Of a stretch of 64,000 bases of DNA, positions 45,101-51,857 are shown piece by piece (position 1 is the first letter of the stretch; each line of letters starts with the position of its first letter). The DNA is from Streptomyces sp. TLI_146 (lineage in GTDB: Bacteria; Actinomycetota; Actinomycetes; Streptomycetales; Streptomycetaceae), in assembly GCF_002846415.1 (NCBI RefSeq), contig NZ_PJMX01000001.1, forward strand, positions 6,138,001 to 6,202,000. Direction: 5' to 3'. The notes below the pieces were generated by a model that saw nothing but the letters and a program-made list of their open reading frames with translations, did no database searches and was not told the DNA's origin. The translations under genes and the position numbers were made by a program.

Positions 45101-46842
45101 CCTGGAAGAAGTTCAAGAAGAAGGTCAAGCACGTCGCCAAGTCCGCTTGGCACAAGACGAAGAAGGCCGTCAAGCACGTCGCCAAGGCCGTCAAGAAGGC
45201 CGCGAAGAAGATCAAGCACGCGGTCAAGAAGGCGGTCAAGCGGGTCAAGCACGCGGTCCGCAAGGCCGTGCACTACGTGCACGATGCCGTCAAGAAGGTC
45301 AAGAGATACGTCAAGCGGACGTACAAGCGGGTCAAGAAGTACGTCCACAAGGTCGTCAGGACCGTCAAGCGCGCGGTGAAGCACGCGGCCAAGGTGATCA
45401 AGAGCGTCGCCCACAAGGTGGTCAAGGCGGCCAAGAAGGTCGGCAGAGCGGTCAAGAAGGCCGTGAAAGCCACCGCCAACTATGTGAAGCAGCACGCGGC
45501 AACCATCGTCCCCATCGTCGCGGGCATCGCGGCCGCCGTCGTCTGTACGGCGGCGACGGCAGGTGTCGGTGCGGTGGCCTGCGCGGTCGGCGCGGGTGCT
45601 CTGATCAACTCACTCGGCTACGCGATGAGCGACGGGCCGCACACCCTGAGCGGTTTCCTCGGTGCCGCCGCGGTCGGCGCGGCCACCGGACTGATCGGTA
45701 TGGGTGCGGGTGCGGTCGCCGGACGGGCCCTGAGCACGGCGGTCAGCGCCGTGACCCGGGGCGCGGTGACAGGCGCGGCCAGTGGTGCCGCGGAGAGCGC
45801 CGCCACCTACGGCGTCTCCTGCTCCAGCAGCCAGGAGGGCTGCAGCGTCAGTGGCGCTGCCAAGGCGACGGTGACGGGTGCCGCGCTCGGCGGTATCTTC
45901 GGCGCCGCGCTCAGCAAGTACGGCCGCAAGGGGTGCACCCCGCACAGCTTCACCCGCAACACCCCGGTGCTGGTGTCGACCACCGCCACCAAGGCCATCT
46001 CGCAGATCCGGGTCGGTGACTACGTACTGACCGCCGAGCCGGGCAAGGACAAGAAGGAGAGACACCGGGTCAAGGCGGTCATCGTCACCAAGACCGACCG
46101 CGACTACGTCGACGTCGTCGTGGGTTCGAAGTCCGGTCCCAAGACGATCCAGACCACCGCTCACCACCAGTTCTACGACGCCACGACGAACGCCTGGACC
46201 CAGGCGGCCGACCTGAAGAAGCAGCACGCCCTTCAGGGGGCGGACGGCGGACGGACGCCGATCCTCGACATCCGCTCCTACCGGTCCGCGCGGATCACCT
46301 ACGACCTGAGCGTCGACGGCCTGCACACGTACTTCGTGGCGGCGGGCGACTCCCAGGTCCTGGTCCACAACGCCGACGACGTCTGCCCGACCGGCGGACC
46401 GGCACCCGACGGGAACGGCCAGTGGCGGCACGGCGGACGGTTCGCGGCCAACCCGGACCGCATCCAGCCCGGTCAGGTGCACCCCGACGGCATGCTGCGG
46501 GGGACCAACGAGGCCGGGCACGTCACCAGCCGGCCCTCGTTCCGTACCCCCACGGTGCGGCAGATGTGGGACGACGCCGAGGTCGCACCGGGGCCGCACG
46601 GGTCGCAGGGTAGAGTCTGCTCCCGCGGTGGCCCGAGCTGCGAGGGTGTGGTCTACGACGATCCGTACGACCCGAACGGCGGACCCCGCATGTGGGACGG
46701 CGGGCACTTCCCGGAGTCGTGGAGCAACCGCAAGTTCCCTCCGAACGTCACGCGTGAAGAAGTCCTGGACAACTACAACACCGATGTCCAGCTCGAATGC
46801 AGGCCGTGCAATCGCGCGGCCGGAAACAGACAGGACGGATAG
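36106..46842 (+). CDS. secreted RHS/YD-repeat polymorphic toxin with HINT domain and nuclease tip
   Basis: This 3578-residue protein has a signal peptide or membrane start (RRARRIALLVLLAFSFMLT, residues 25-46), then a low-complexity basic linker. A DNRLRE-like domain covers about 366-548 and a fibronectin-like segment 550-690. The RHS entry is SLSIERSYNSLDPRQDSAFG at about 695. LamG-like modules lie near 902-1132, 1186-1418 and 1932-2142, set among YD repeats (TYTYDxxG, many copies) up to about 2930. The RHS core is AARWYSPQTGQFNSRD...ANANPMTMTDPTG, about 2945-2990. It is followed by a Lys/Ala/Val/His amphipathic stretch (3000-3120), a Gly/Ala-rich hydrophobic stretch, and a HINT domain from CTPHSFTRNTPVLV to VLVHNAD (about 3277-3425). 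The last 150 residues contain TVRQMWDDAE, MWDGGHFPESW and VQLECRPCNRAAGN, as in GH-E/HNH nuclease toxins. The product is likely a contact-dependent or shed antibacterial toxin. Confidence 0.93.
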   Translation: MRARWARTSRLLFPPGRTGHRRARRIALLVLLAFSFMLTTETAEATGATLPRLSMPKWSLSGLWEWANKSPLDTPDQQGGTARGKSHSASAKQTRAKGGNGHRPGKGKGELGAYERPQDKAELTKTGKAAGNAKSFDARTSRRDAKKSTATSDFYTNTDGSTTVRHYTGRSNFKAADGSWKQIDTKLREEKGGRLVENANSLGVAFAPDAVAPDLASVDFGSGRSLSYGLHGAAKSEPVVDGDSTATYDNVFKDTDLKLSPLAEGFKERIVLRSKAAPNTWVFPLKTKGLTPKIADNGDVVFTDADGKVTATVPHAFMEDSKIDPRSGDAAQSRAVRYELTTLDGAPALRMTADRAWLDDPKRVFPVTVDPTVTASNSTYTQNTIGGDHSTENMIKVGSYDSGTNKANSFLQFSSLGTTLAGQKVTAATLNVYAVWSSTCTAEPFNVHPVTKAWTPSTVTSYPGPTYGSAIGSATVAPGASCTNSSSSTSVGVKMPVPLNTSWFNTVAGGGANYGLAMTAITSDMLHWKKFHSDNSTTAGFRPALDLTYTANAAPQINAQYPPENYQANTLRPELTVYATDADHGPSALSYSFDVFDADSGSQTPVVSSGTLTQGAWAIPAGKLKWSKNYLWFATVSDGTNAVSYDSRFTTAVPQPPVTSGLSQNTDGHEFDPSDGNYTTDDTDADVEVTGPSLSIERSYNSLDPRQDSAFGAGWATIADMKAAEVKDSSGAVTSVVITYPGGEQVAFGRNTDGTFVPPLGRYARFQAVTGGYTLVDKDFTTYSFTQTTAKAGVYAIKTITDFANRGETFSYTNNQLTKITNTTSNRSLTLAWQTPAGATAAHVNTVATDPSTAGDASTAQTWQYSYTGDQLTKVCPPADWSKCITYGYATGNHYRTTVLDEDPFAYWRLGEAAGDGVAKDAVDLNQGKYNGIYHNVTTGGTGVLAGSTQPAATFNGTSSYVEIPSAPGATPSYASVSLWFKTSQAGGVLFYYGDKPLSDPDPVGTTTHNTPAVYVGTDGKLHGCFASSPGCNTTIVSAAAVNDNKWHQAVLTGAATTMSLYLDGVSQGSKSGTINDWAQPYLTLGAGVNTDGWPNMNAADPLGHFSGQLAEAAIYSEPLSQDVITAQYQAATRPAGLLNKITTPNGKIQSSVTYSTADDLVTQAVDGDGGTWKLNPATVTGSSQVYRSAVMGAAPSGYWRLGDVQGAPQAANEVHTGFGTYNTVTQGAEGPFGPDDATAVDFDGAASYAELPYAPLHRSGNRAIELWFRTAKPGVIAADQARVPGDPAGAGAAYSPLMYVGADGKLRGHWWSATGSGTTDFGSKAAVTDNAWHHAVLSASGTTQTLYLDGEKQADYTGAAGDQTTTRTFIGAGFTKGWISSPSDVSYFDGSIAEVAFYDAPLTADEVGRHYSAAKASAGTAPVRTVKLTDPTDKTLTYVYDAELGNRLLAATDTGGNRTTYGYDTSGFLHTVTDANGNRSVTGHDVRGNTVSTTTCQNTAANSCATEYYTYYPDATTLFPTMDPRNDLVLTERDGRSSGPTDNTYLTSYTYDTSGNVTSVTTPPVPGSPAGRTASTVYTTATTVAAEGGTNYAPAGLVAEVRTPGGRSTKYTYFKNGDLAQITDANGASVKYTYDNLGRQITKTEVSDSYPAGLTTTLAYDKDDQVISEISPKVTNRVTGAVHQAKSTTVYDPDGNVQSQTVADATGGDTARVTSMTYDAYNRVATRTDPGGDTTAFEYDVYGNKVKETDPAGNVNEYTFDADGRPLTTSLLNYTGDPNSPSAPTKLVQESRAYDPAGRLASITDAMGWVTEYTYTDDGLSATVVRRDPQNNKAFTEQANTYDAAGNLTKQVTNDGTTTTSFTVDAADRTTSTTMDPGGLARTNKVSYDPDDNVVSETDYDPTGDTSTTDTRYDALGNVTGTTVHDGTTAPVGRWKFNETSGTNAADSSGGNNKVTFGSGVTRSTEQGGSAVFDGTANAYGQGTGPAVNTNGSFTVSTWVKLADTTANHTFVSQDGTADHGFQLYYSTAYGWSFNRTSGDVASPTLARATSGTAAVTANTWTHLTGVYDAAAGEIRLFVNGALKATTPYSGSWEATGPLQIGRRMSGGTQGEYHKGSLADVQVYGEALTATQVSGVYGKTLPAAGSSVRTTSWKLDQRGMPLSMTDANGATTDYGYDESGQQTSVTEPAVNAEQNGGTPVSVRPVSMTGYNTFGEETESSDPLGNVTVTAYDGEGQEASTTLPDYTPPGATTPIKAVSWNEYNHLGQVSAEVDPLGNRTEYTYTQLGDLASVKEPGGDTTRYTYDTNGDQLSATRPNGARQESTYDYLGRELTSTDIVRQPTQRAYTAINYYDAPGQQLSKVVSPAGVSESYGYNALGEVTSTTDGANNTTRFTYDQDGQILTSTDPDGTSTKNTYDGFGQLVSMSDLDATGKVLRTTSSTYDRMGRQASVTDFRGHTTNFTVDATGMITKAVQPVSATESITATFGYDVAGNRTRFTDGRNNAFLTTYNSWGSPESTIEPATPAYPNAADRTFTTTYDANGRVKEERSPGGVKVVDDYDAKGRLTKQTGTGAEAATADHTYGYDADDRITSVTGTDADTGKDTFSYDDRGQLLSTSGASGSSSFAYNGDGRMTTRTDASGTSTYGYDTAGRLSTVNDGATGSTLTYGYDVNSNVKSIDYGTGKAKRAFGYDALEQLTSDTLTSPTGKTLASVNYGYDENGNETSKTTTGVAGASANTYTYDWANRLSSWNNGTTTESYGYDASGNRTRVGGDTYTYDARNQLTSDGHNAYAYTARGTMSSMTDDGNKVSVIKADAFNRVINEGDRTYAYDGLDRVLTASDPGTGPLFTFQYSGLGNDVASDGSSTYSRNGDGGLLGIKSGTSSVLAMTDVHSDVIAQFTAGGEALSGSTTYSPFGKVNQTATMLGQLGYQSGWTDPETAKVNMAARWYSPQTGQFNSRDTADVDGLPASIGANKFAYANANPMTMTDPTGHWSFGGAWKKFKKKVKHVAKSAWHKTKKAVKHVAKAVKKAAKKIKHAVKKAVKRVKHAVRKAVHYVHDAVKKVKRYVKRTYKRVKKYVHKVVRTVKRAVKHAAKVIKSVAHKVVKAAKKVGRAVKKAVKATANYVKQHAATIVPIVAGIAAAVVCTAATAGVGAVACAVGAGALINSLGYAMSDGPHTLSGFLGAAAVGAATGLIGMGAGAVAGRALSTAVSAVTRGAVTGAASGAAESAATYGVSCSSSQEGCSVSGAAKATVTGAALGGIFGAALSKYGRKGCTPHSFTRNTPVLVSTTATKAISQIRVGDYVLTAEPGKDKKERHRVKAVIVTKTDRDYVDVVVGSKSGPKTIQTTAHHQFYDATTNAWTQAADLKKQHALQGADGGRTPILDIRSYRSARITYDLSVDGLHTYFVAAGDSQVLVHNADDVCPTGGPAPDGNGQWRHGGRFAANPDRIQPGQVHPDGMLRGTNEAGHVTSRPSFRTPTVRQMWDDAEVAPGPHGSQGRVCSRGGPSCEGVVYDDPYDPNGGPRMWDGGHFPESWSNRKFPPNVTREEVLDNYNTDVQLECRPCNRAAGNRQDG

Positions 46843-46851
46843 CTGATCGCC

Positions 46852-47427
46852 ATGGCTGCTCTCGTCAACCACTTGGAAGCACGGCTCGGCCGGATGGTCG
46901 GGTCGTGGTCGGCGGCCGAGCAGTCCCCTCCGGGCACCCCCCAGGTCGGATACTTCACCGGGGGTGCCCTGGAGGGCGTCCAGTCCTTCGCCACCGTCGG
47001 GCTCTTCAGCACACCACTGGTCTCCCGCACCTCCGGCCGTCATCAGCACCTGGAACTGCTGGGGTGCAACCGGCCGCTCGCGGGTGACGAGTACGGCCCG
47101 TTCGCGGGAGTCCTGGAGTACGTGTCGGAGCGCCTGGTCACCAGCGGCGACGCGGTTCTGCGCGGGGACGTGATCTCCCTGCCGATGCCGCTGGCGCCGG
47201 GCAGTGTCCTGAGCTCCCTCTACGCGTCCTCTCCGGTGTACTTCGACGACGACTTCGCCGAGGTCGTCGTGGAGAACGGCACCACGGTCTCCGTGGTGTG
47301 GCTGGTGCCGATCGGCCCCTCGGAGGCGGCCTTCGTCAAGGAGAAGGGCTGGCCGGAGTTCGAGCAGGAGCTGGTCCGCCAGGACCCCGACCTGCTCGAT
47401 CTGCGCCGTCGGGAGATCACCCTGTGA
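46852..47427 (+). CDS. SUFU-family immunity protein of the RHS toxin
   Basis: This 191-residue cytoplasmic protein has no signal or membrane segment. VGYFTGGALEGVQSFATVGLFSTPL, HLELLGCNRPLAG, and the C-terminal VSVVWLVPIGPSEAAFVKEKGWPEFEQELV match the suppressor-of-fused (SUFU) domain. That domain is common as an immunity protein beside bacterial polymorphic toxins. The ATG is 9 nt after the toxin stop, the standard toxin-immunity arrangement. It presumably binds and blocks the nuclease tip. A strong bidirectional hairpin follows. Confidence 0.9.
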   Translation: MAALVNHLEARLGRMVGSWSAAEQSPPGTPQVGYFTGGALEGVQSFATVGLFSTPLVSRTSGRHQHLELLGCNRPLAGDEYGPFAGVLEYVSERLVTSGDAVLRGDVISLPMPLAPGSVLSSLYASSPVYFDDDFAEVVVENGTTVSVVWLVPIGPSEAAFVKEKGWPEFEQELVRQDPDLLDLRRREITL

Positions 47428-47458
47428 CGGCGGACTGAACGGCACGCGAGAAACGAGC

Positions 47459-47491
47459 GGTGCCCGGACCCCTTGTGGGGGTCCGGGCACC
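47459..47491. terminator. bidirectional terminator between immunity gene and M4 protease
   Basis: GGTGCCCGGACCCC (47459-47472) and GGGGTCCGGGCACC (47478-47491) are perfect 14-bp arms with a 5-nt loop, followed by TTTC. It lies between two convergent genes, 31 nt past the immunity stop. Confidence 0.9.
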
Positions 47492-47519
47492 TTTCACGTT
47501 CCGGTCAGCCGCCTGACCG

Positions 47520-49559
47520 TCAGAACGTGAGCTTGAAGTTGTCGATGTAGCCCGTGTCGTACCGCGCCTTGTCCTGGACCTTCAGCTTCCAGGTGCCGTT
47601 GGCGACCTCCGAGGAGGCGTTCACGGTGTACGTGGTGTCGAGGTTGGCCGTCGAGCCGCCGGTCCCCGTGGCCTTCAGGGGGTACACCGAGCCGTCGGGG
47701 GCCACCAGGTCGATCTGGAGGTCGCCGATGTAGGTGTGGACGATCTTCACGCCGACCTTGAGGGTGCTGGGCGCGTTGCCCGTGACACCGGAGACGGTGA
47801 CCGACGAGGTGACCGCCGCTCCCGGGGAGTCCGGGATGCTGACGTTGGTGCCGTTCTCGAAGACCTTGCCGCCCGGGTCGGTGCCGCCGTGGCGGGCGCC
47901 GACCGCGATGGCCGCCCACGCGTCGGTGATGTTGTTGACCTCGGCGCTGCCGGCCCCGTACAGCTCGGTGGCCGCGGCGATCGTGCCGTCGCGGGCGCCC
48001 TTGTAGTCGGTGGACGAGTTGAACTTGGTGGTGAGCGCCTTGTACCAGATCAGCTGGGCCTTGTCGCGGCCGATGCCGGTGACCGGCAGGCCGTCGGCGG
48101 TCGGCGAGTTGTAGGTCACGCCGTTGATGACCTTGGTGCCGCTGCCCTCGGAGGCCAGGTAGAACCAGTGGTTCGCGGGGCCCGAGGAGTAGTGGACGTC
48201 CAGGTTGCCGATGCCGGAGTACCAGCTGTCCTTGGAGCCGCCGTCCTTGCTCGGCTTGTCCATGTAGCGCAGCGGGGTGCCGTCGCCGTTGATGTTGATC
48301 TTCTCGCCGATGAGGTAGTCACCGGGGTCGGACGCGTTGTTGGAGTAGAACTCCACCGCGGTGCCGAAGATGTCCGAGGTCGCCTCGTTGAGGCCGCCGG
48401 ACTCGCCGCTGTACTCCAGGCCCGCCGTGTTGGAGGTGACGCCGTGCGTCATCTCGTGGCCGGCCACGTCCAGCGAGGTCAGCGGGTCGTTGTTGCCCGA
48501 GCCGTCGCCGTACGTCATGCAGAAGCAGCTGTCGTCCCAGAACGCGTTGACGTACGCGTTGCCGTAGTGGACGCGGGAGTACGCGCCGACGCCGTCGCCC
48601 TTGATGCCGCTGCGGCCGAAGACGTTCTTGTAGAAGTCCCAGGTCTGCCCGGCGCCGTAGGCGGCGTCGGCGCCCGCGGTGGCGGCGTTGGAGTTGGTGC
48701 CGTCGCCCCAGGTGTCGTTGGTCTGGGAGAACAGCGTGCCGGTGCCGGACGAGCCGTGGTTCAGGTTGTACGTCTTGTGGCCGCCGCGCCCGCCGTCGGT
48801 CAGCGTGTAGTTCGAGCCCGACTGCGTGGTGCCGAGGGTGACCTGGCCGCTGTAGTGGGTGTTGCCGACACCGGTCTCGATGCCCTGCCACTGGTACAGC
48901 TTCGCGCCGGTCGCCGCGTCGGTGATGACGTGCAGCTGGTTCGGGGTGCCGTCGTCCTGCAGACCGCCGACGACCGTCTCGTACGCGAGGGTCGGCGTGC
49001 CCTTGGCCATCCAGACGACCTTGCGCGGGGCGCGGTCGGCGGTGGCCTTCTTGGCGCCCTTGTCGGCGGCGGCCGCGAGCGCCTGCTTCTGCGCGCCGGC
49101 CGGGCCCTGCTTGGCGGTGGTGGCGATGTTCTTCAGCTCGGCGCGGTTCGCCTTGAGCACGTTCTGGGTCTGGCCGCTCGGGGCGGTGTCGACGACGAGG
49201 TCGCCGCCGAGGACCGGGAGCCCGGCGTAGGTGCGCTCGTACCGCGTGTGCGTGGTGCCGTTCTGGTCCTTGACCACATCGCGGACGGCGAGCTTCTCCT
49301 GCGCGCCGAGGCCGAGGCTCTTGGCGGTCTCCGCCGTCCTGGTGCCGGCCTGGCGTATGAGCTCGGCCCGCTGCGAGGGCGAGAGCTTGGCGGGCAGAGC
49401 GCCCGGGTTGCGTACGGCCTGCGCCTTGAGGGCGGCGGCCGACGCGGAGTCGTCGGGACGTGCGCTGGCGCTACCTGCCTGGACTCCGACGGTGAGCATG
49501 GCGGCTGCGGAGAGCAGAGCGGCGGTTGCGGTGGCACGACGACGGTGCGTGGATCTCAC
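47520..49559 (-). CDS. secreted M4 (thermolysin-like) metalloprotease with P-domain
   Basis: This 679-residue exported protease has a signal peptide in residues 1-34 (ATAALLSAAAMLTVGVQAGSASA). An FTP/PepSY propeptide follows (QNGTTHTRYERTYAGLPVLGGDLVV). The catalytic domain carries the zinc motif AGHEMTHGVTS (H368 and H372) and the third ligand in SGGLNEATSDIFG. NHWFYLASEG is also characteristic of M4. The last 90 residues (VTVSGVTGNAPSTLKVGVKI... to NFKLTF) form a proprotein-convertase P-domain, which aids folding or substrate contact. The GTG at 49559 follows GAAGGAG. It is convergent with the toxin-immunity pair. Confidence 0.97.
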   Translation of the reverse strand: MRSTHRRRATATAALLSAAAMLTVGVQAGSASARPDDSASAAALKAQAVRNPGALPAKLSPSQRAELIRQAGTRTAETAKSLGLGAQEKLAVRDVVKDQNGTTHTRYERTYAGLPVLGGDLVVDTAPSGQTQNVLKANRAELKNIATTAKQGPAGAQKQALAAAADKGAKKATADRAPRKVVWMAKGTPTLAYETVVGGLQDDGTPNQLHVITDAATGAKLYQWQGIETGVGNTHYSGQVTLGTTQSGSNYTLTDGGRGGHKTYNLNHGSSGTGTLFSQTNDTWGDGTNSNAATAGADAAYGAGQTWDFYKNVFGRSGIKGDGVGAYSRVHYGNAYVNAFWDDSCFCMTYGDGSGNNDPLTSLDVAGHEMTHGVTSNTAGLEYSGESGGLNEATSDIFGTAVEFYSNNASDPGDYLIGEKININGDGTPLRYMDKPSKDGGSKDSWYSGIGNLDVHYSSGPANHWFYLASEGSGTKVINGVTYNSPTADGLPVTGIGRDKAQLIWYKALTTKFNSSTDYKGARDGTIAAATELYGAGSAEVNNITDAWAAIAVGARHGGTDPGGKVFENGTNVSIPDSPGAAVTSSVTVSGVTGNAPSTLKVGVKIVHTYIGDLQIDLVAPDGSVYPLKATGTGGSTANLDTTYTVNASSEVANGTWKLKVQDKARYDTGYIDNFKLTF

Positions 49560-49702
49560 GCGAACTCCTTCTGCGAGGGGGGTACCGGCGGCTGGGTGGG
49601 CCGACCGGGCGGAGCATGCGGAGCGGTGGTTCTTGGATCGGGGAGAGAGTGCCAGGAGTGGCCATCCGCTGTCAGGAGCGCGTCAAGAAGTTGGCCGGAA
49701 AT

Positions 49703-49731
49703 CGTTCGTTGTACGAAGGACGCCGTTCGTT
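49703..49731 (-). promoter_or_regulatory. direct repeats upstream of the M4 protease
   Basis: CGTTCGTT occurs at 49703-49710 and 49724-49731, 21 bp apart (two helical turns); the first also forms the dyad TTCGT-TGT-ACGAA. On the minus strand a TTGACG hexamer (49685-49680) follows toward the gene. This could be an activator site for the protease promoter. The remainder of the 435-bp gap (49560-49940) shows no gene. Confidence 0.35.
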
Positions 49732-49940
49732 AAGCGGACGTTTCCTTTGTCAACACCATGTGTACAGGGGGCGGTTGGGTGCGTCGCGATCGACGGGAGT
49801 GTCCGGATACGCACCCTGCCCCACCAGCGCGAAAGGCGTCCGGAGGGGGTGCGGAAGCCGGTCGCGACAATGGCCGCAATGCGCCTCCGCACTTGTCGCC
49901 CCGAGGGCCCGCCGGGCGTCCGGCAGGCGGACAGTTGGAC

Positions 49941-49976
49941 GGGTGCGGCGGCGATCCGGTTCCCTCCGCCGCACCC
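49941..49976 (-). terminator. terminator of the ABC exporter operon
   Basis: GGGTGCGGCGG (49941-49951) and CCGCCGCACCC (49966-49976) form a perfect 11-bp stem with a 14-nt loop, 18 nt past the second exporter gene's stop. Confidence 0.8.
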
Positions 49977-49994
49977 TTTTCCGCTGGGCCTCCG

Positions 49995-51857
49995 CTAGGC
50001 CAGGCTCTCGCGCCACGCCCGGTGCAGATCGGCGAACCGCCCCGTGCCCGCGATGAGTTCGGCGGGCGGCCCGTCCTCGACGACGCGGCCGTGCTCCATC
50101 ACCAGCACCCGGTCCGCGATCTCCACGGTCGACAGCCGGTGGGCGATGACGACGGCGGTACGGCCGTGCAGCACGGTGTGCATCGCGCGCTGGACCGCCC
50201 GCTCGCCCGGGATGTCCAGGGACGAGGTCGCCTCGTCGAGGATCAGCACCGCCGGGTCCGCGAGCAGCGCGCGGGCGAAGGCGACCAGCTGGCGCTGGCC
50301 CGCCGAGATGCGCCCGCCCCGCTTGCGCACGTCCGTGTCGTAGCCGTCCGGCAGCCGGCTGATGAAGTCGTGCGCGCCGATCGCCTTCGCGGCCCGCTCG
50401 ATCTCCTCGCGGCTCGCCTCGGGGCGGCCGATGGCGATGTTGTCGGCGACCGTGCCGGAGAAGAGGAACGCCTCCTGGGTGACCATGACGACCCCGCGCC
50501 GCAGCTCGGGCACGGCCAGCTCGCGCAGATCGACGCCGTCGAGCAGGACCCGGCCGGTGGAGGGGTCGTAGAAGCGGGCGAGCAGTTTGGCGAGGGTGGA
50601 CTTGCCCGCGCCGGTCGAGCCGACCACGGCCACGGTCTGCCCGGCCGGGATGGTCAGGTCGAAGCGGGGGAGGACCTCGCCGCCCGTACGGTACGAGAAG
50701 CCGACGCCGTCGAACTCCACGCGCCGCCCCGGCAGTTCACCGGACCGCTCCGGCAGCGGCACCGGCCGCTCCGGCTCGGGCACGGTCGGGACCTGGGCCA
50801 GCAGCCCGGCGATCTTCCCGAGGGAGGAGACGGCCGCCTCGTACGAGTTGAGGAACATCCCGAGCCGGTCGATCGGGTCGTACAGCCGCCGCAGATACAG
50901 CACGGCGGCGGCCAGCACGCCCAGCGCGAGGGTGCCGTCGGCGACCCGGTAGGCACCCCACAGCACCATCGCGGCCACCGCGGTGTTGGCCACCAGTCGC
51001 GACCCCACCACATACTGGGCCATCTCCAGGATGGCGTCGCCGTTGGTGCGTTCGTGCCGGTGGTTGAGCTCGTGGAACTCCTCGTCGTTGGCGCGCTCGC
51101 GGCGGAACGCCTGGACCGGCCGGATGCCGTTGAGGGTCTCCGCGAACTTGACGATCACGGCCGCGATCGCCGTCGAGCGGGCGTCGAACGCGCGCGAGGC
51201 GCGGCGCCGGTAGCGGCGGATCAGCAGGTGCAGCGGTGCGTACGAGGCGACGGCGAGCGCGCCGATGCCCCAGTCGAGCCAGAGCAGCACGACGCAGATG
51301 TACACGCCGGAGAGCACGACGCCGATGAGCTCCTGGAGCCCCTCGTTGAAGAGTTCGCGCAGCGACTCCACGTCGGAGGTGGAGCGGGAGATGAGCCGGC
51401 CCGAGGTGTACCGCTCGTGGAAGTCCACGCTCAGCGCCTGCGCGTGCCGGAAGATCCGCCCGCGCAGATCGAGCAGCACGTCCTGGCCGACGCGGGTGGA
51501 GGCGCTGATGAACGCGTACTGGAGCAGCCCGGCCCCCAGGGCGCAGACGAGGTACCCGGCGCCGACGGCCACCAGCGGCCCGTAGTCGTCCTCGCGGAAC
51601 GCGGGCACGCCCCGGTCGATGGCGTACGCGACGAGCAGCGGCCCCGCCTGCACGGCCGCCTGCTGCAACAGGATGAGCAGCGCGGTGACCACGACGCGGC
51701 GCCGCATGGGGCGGAGCAGGTCCAGGAGGAGGGCGCGGGTGGCGCCGGCGGGGGAGGGGAGGGCGTCGCGGTCGAAGGGATCGCCGGGCGGCGGGGTTCT
51801 CGGCCCCTCCGGCTCCTCCGGATCGGCCTGCCGTTCCGTACCGATGGTGGTCGTCAT
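49995..51857 (-). CDS. ABC exporter half-transporter, subunit B
   Basis: This 620-residue protein is a membrane domain fused to an ATPase. Six membrane segments start at [26 protein letters not shown]. The ATPase has Walker [11 protein letters not shown]-loop VTQEAFLF, signature RISAGQRQL (variant of LSGGQ), Walker [14 protein letters not shown] with the catalytic Glu intact, and H-loop IAHRLST. The ATG at 51857 overlaps the upstream half-transporter stop (ATGA), so the two almost certainly form a heterodimer exporting a drug, lipid or peptide. The substrate cannot be inferred. Confidence 0.93.
   Translation of the reverse strand: MTTTIGTERQADPEEPEGPRTPPPGDPFDRDALPSPAGATRALLLDLLRPMRRRVVVTALLILLQQAAVQAGPLLVAYAIDRGVPAFREDDYGPLVAVGAGYLVCALGAGLLQYAFISASTRVGQDVLLDLRGRIFRHAQALSVDFHERYTSGRLISRSTSDVESLRELFNEGLQELIGVVLSGVYICVVLLWLDWGIGALAVASYAPLHLLIRRYRRRASRAFDARSTAIAAVIVKFAETLNGIRPVQAFRRERANDEEFHELNHRHERTNGDAILEMAQYVVGSRLVANTAVAAMVLWGAYRVADGTLALGVLAAAVLYLRRLYDPIDRLGMFLNSYEAAVSSLGKIAGLLAQVPTVPEPERPVPLPERSGELPGRRVEFDGVGFSYRTGGEVLPRFDLTIPAGQTVAVVGSTGAGKSTLAKLLARFYDPSTGRVLLDGVDLRELAVPELRRGVVMVTQEAFLFSGTVADNIAIGRPEASREEIERAAKAIGAHDFISRLPDGYDTDVRKRGGRISAGQRQLVAFARALLADPAVLILDEATSSLDIPGERAVQRAMHTVLHGRTAVVIAHRLSTVEIADRVLVMEHGRVVEDGPPAELIAGTGRFADLHRAWRESLA

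Noticed and set aside
36103-45495. A 3130-codon open frame antisense to the RHS toxin gene
   Set aside because: It is rich in Arg, Gly, Val and Asp without recognisable domains, and mirrors the codon bias of the plus-strand gene. Very high GC keeps the opposite frame open; the plus strand encodes clear domains.
49526-50056. Several small frames on both strands in the M4 protease/exporter gap
   Set aside because: No ribosome sites, no domain signature, and they overlap a terminator and a likely promoter.
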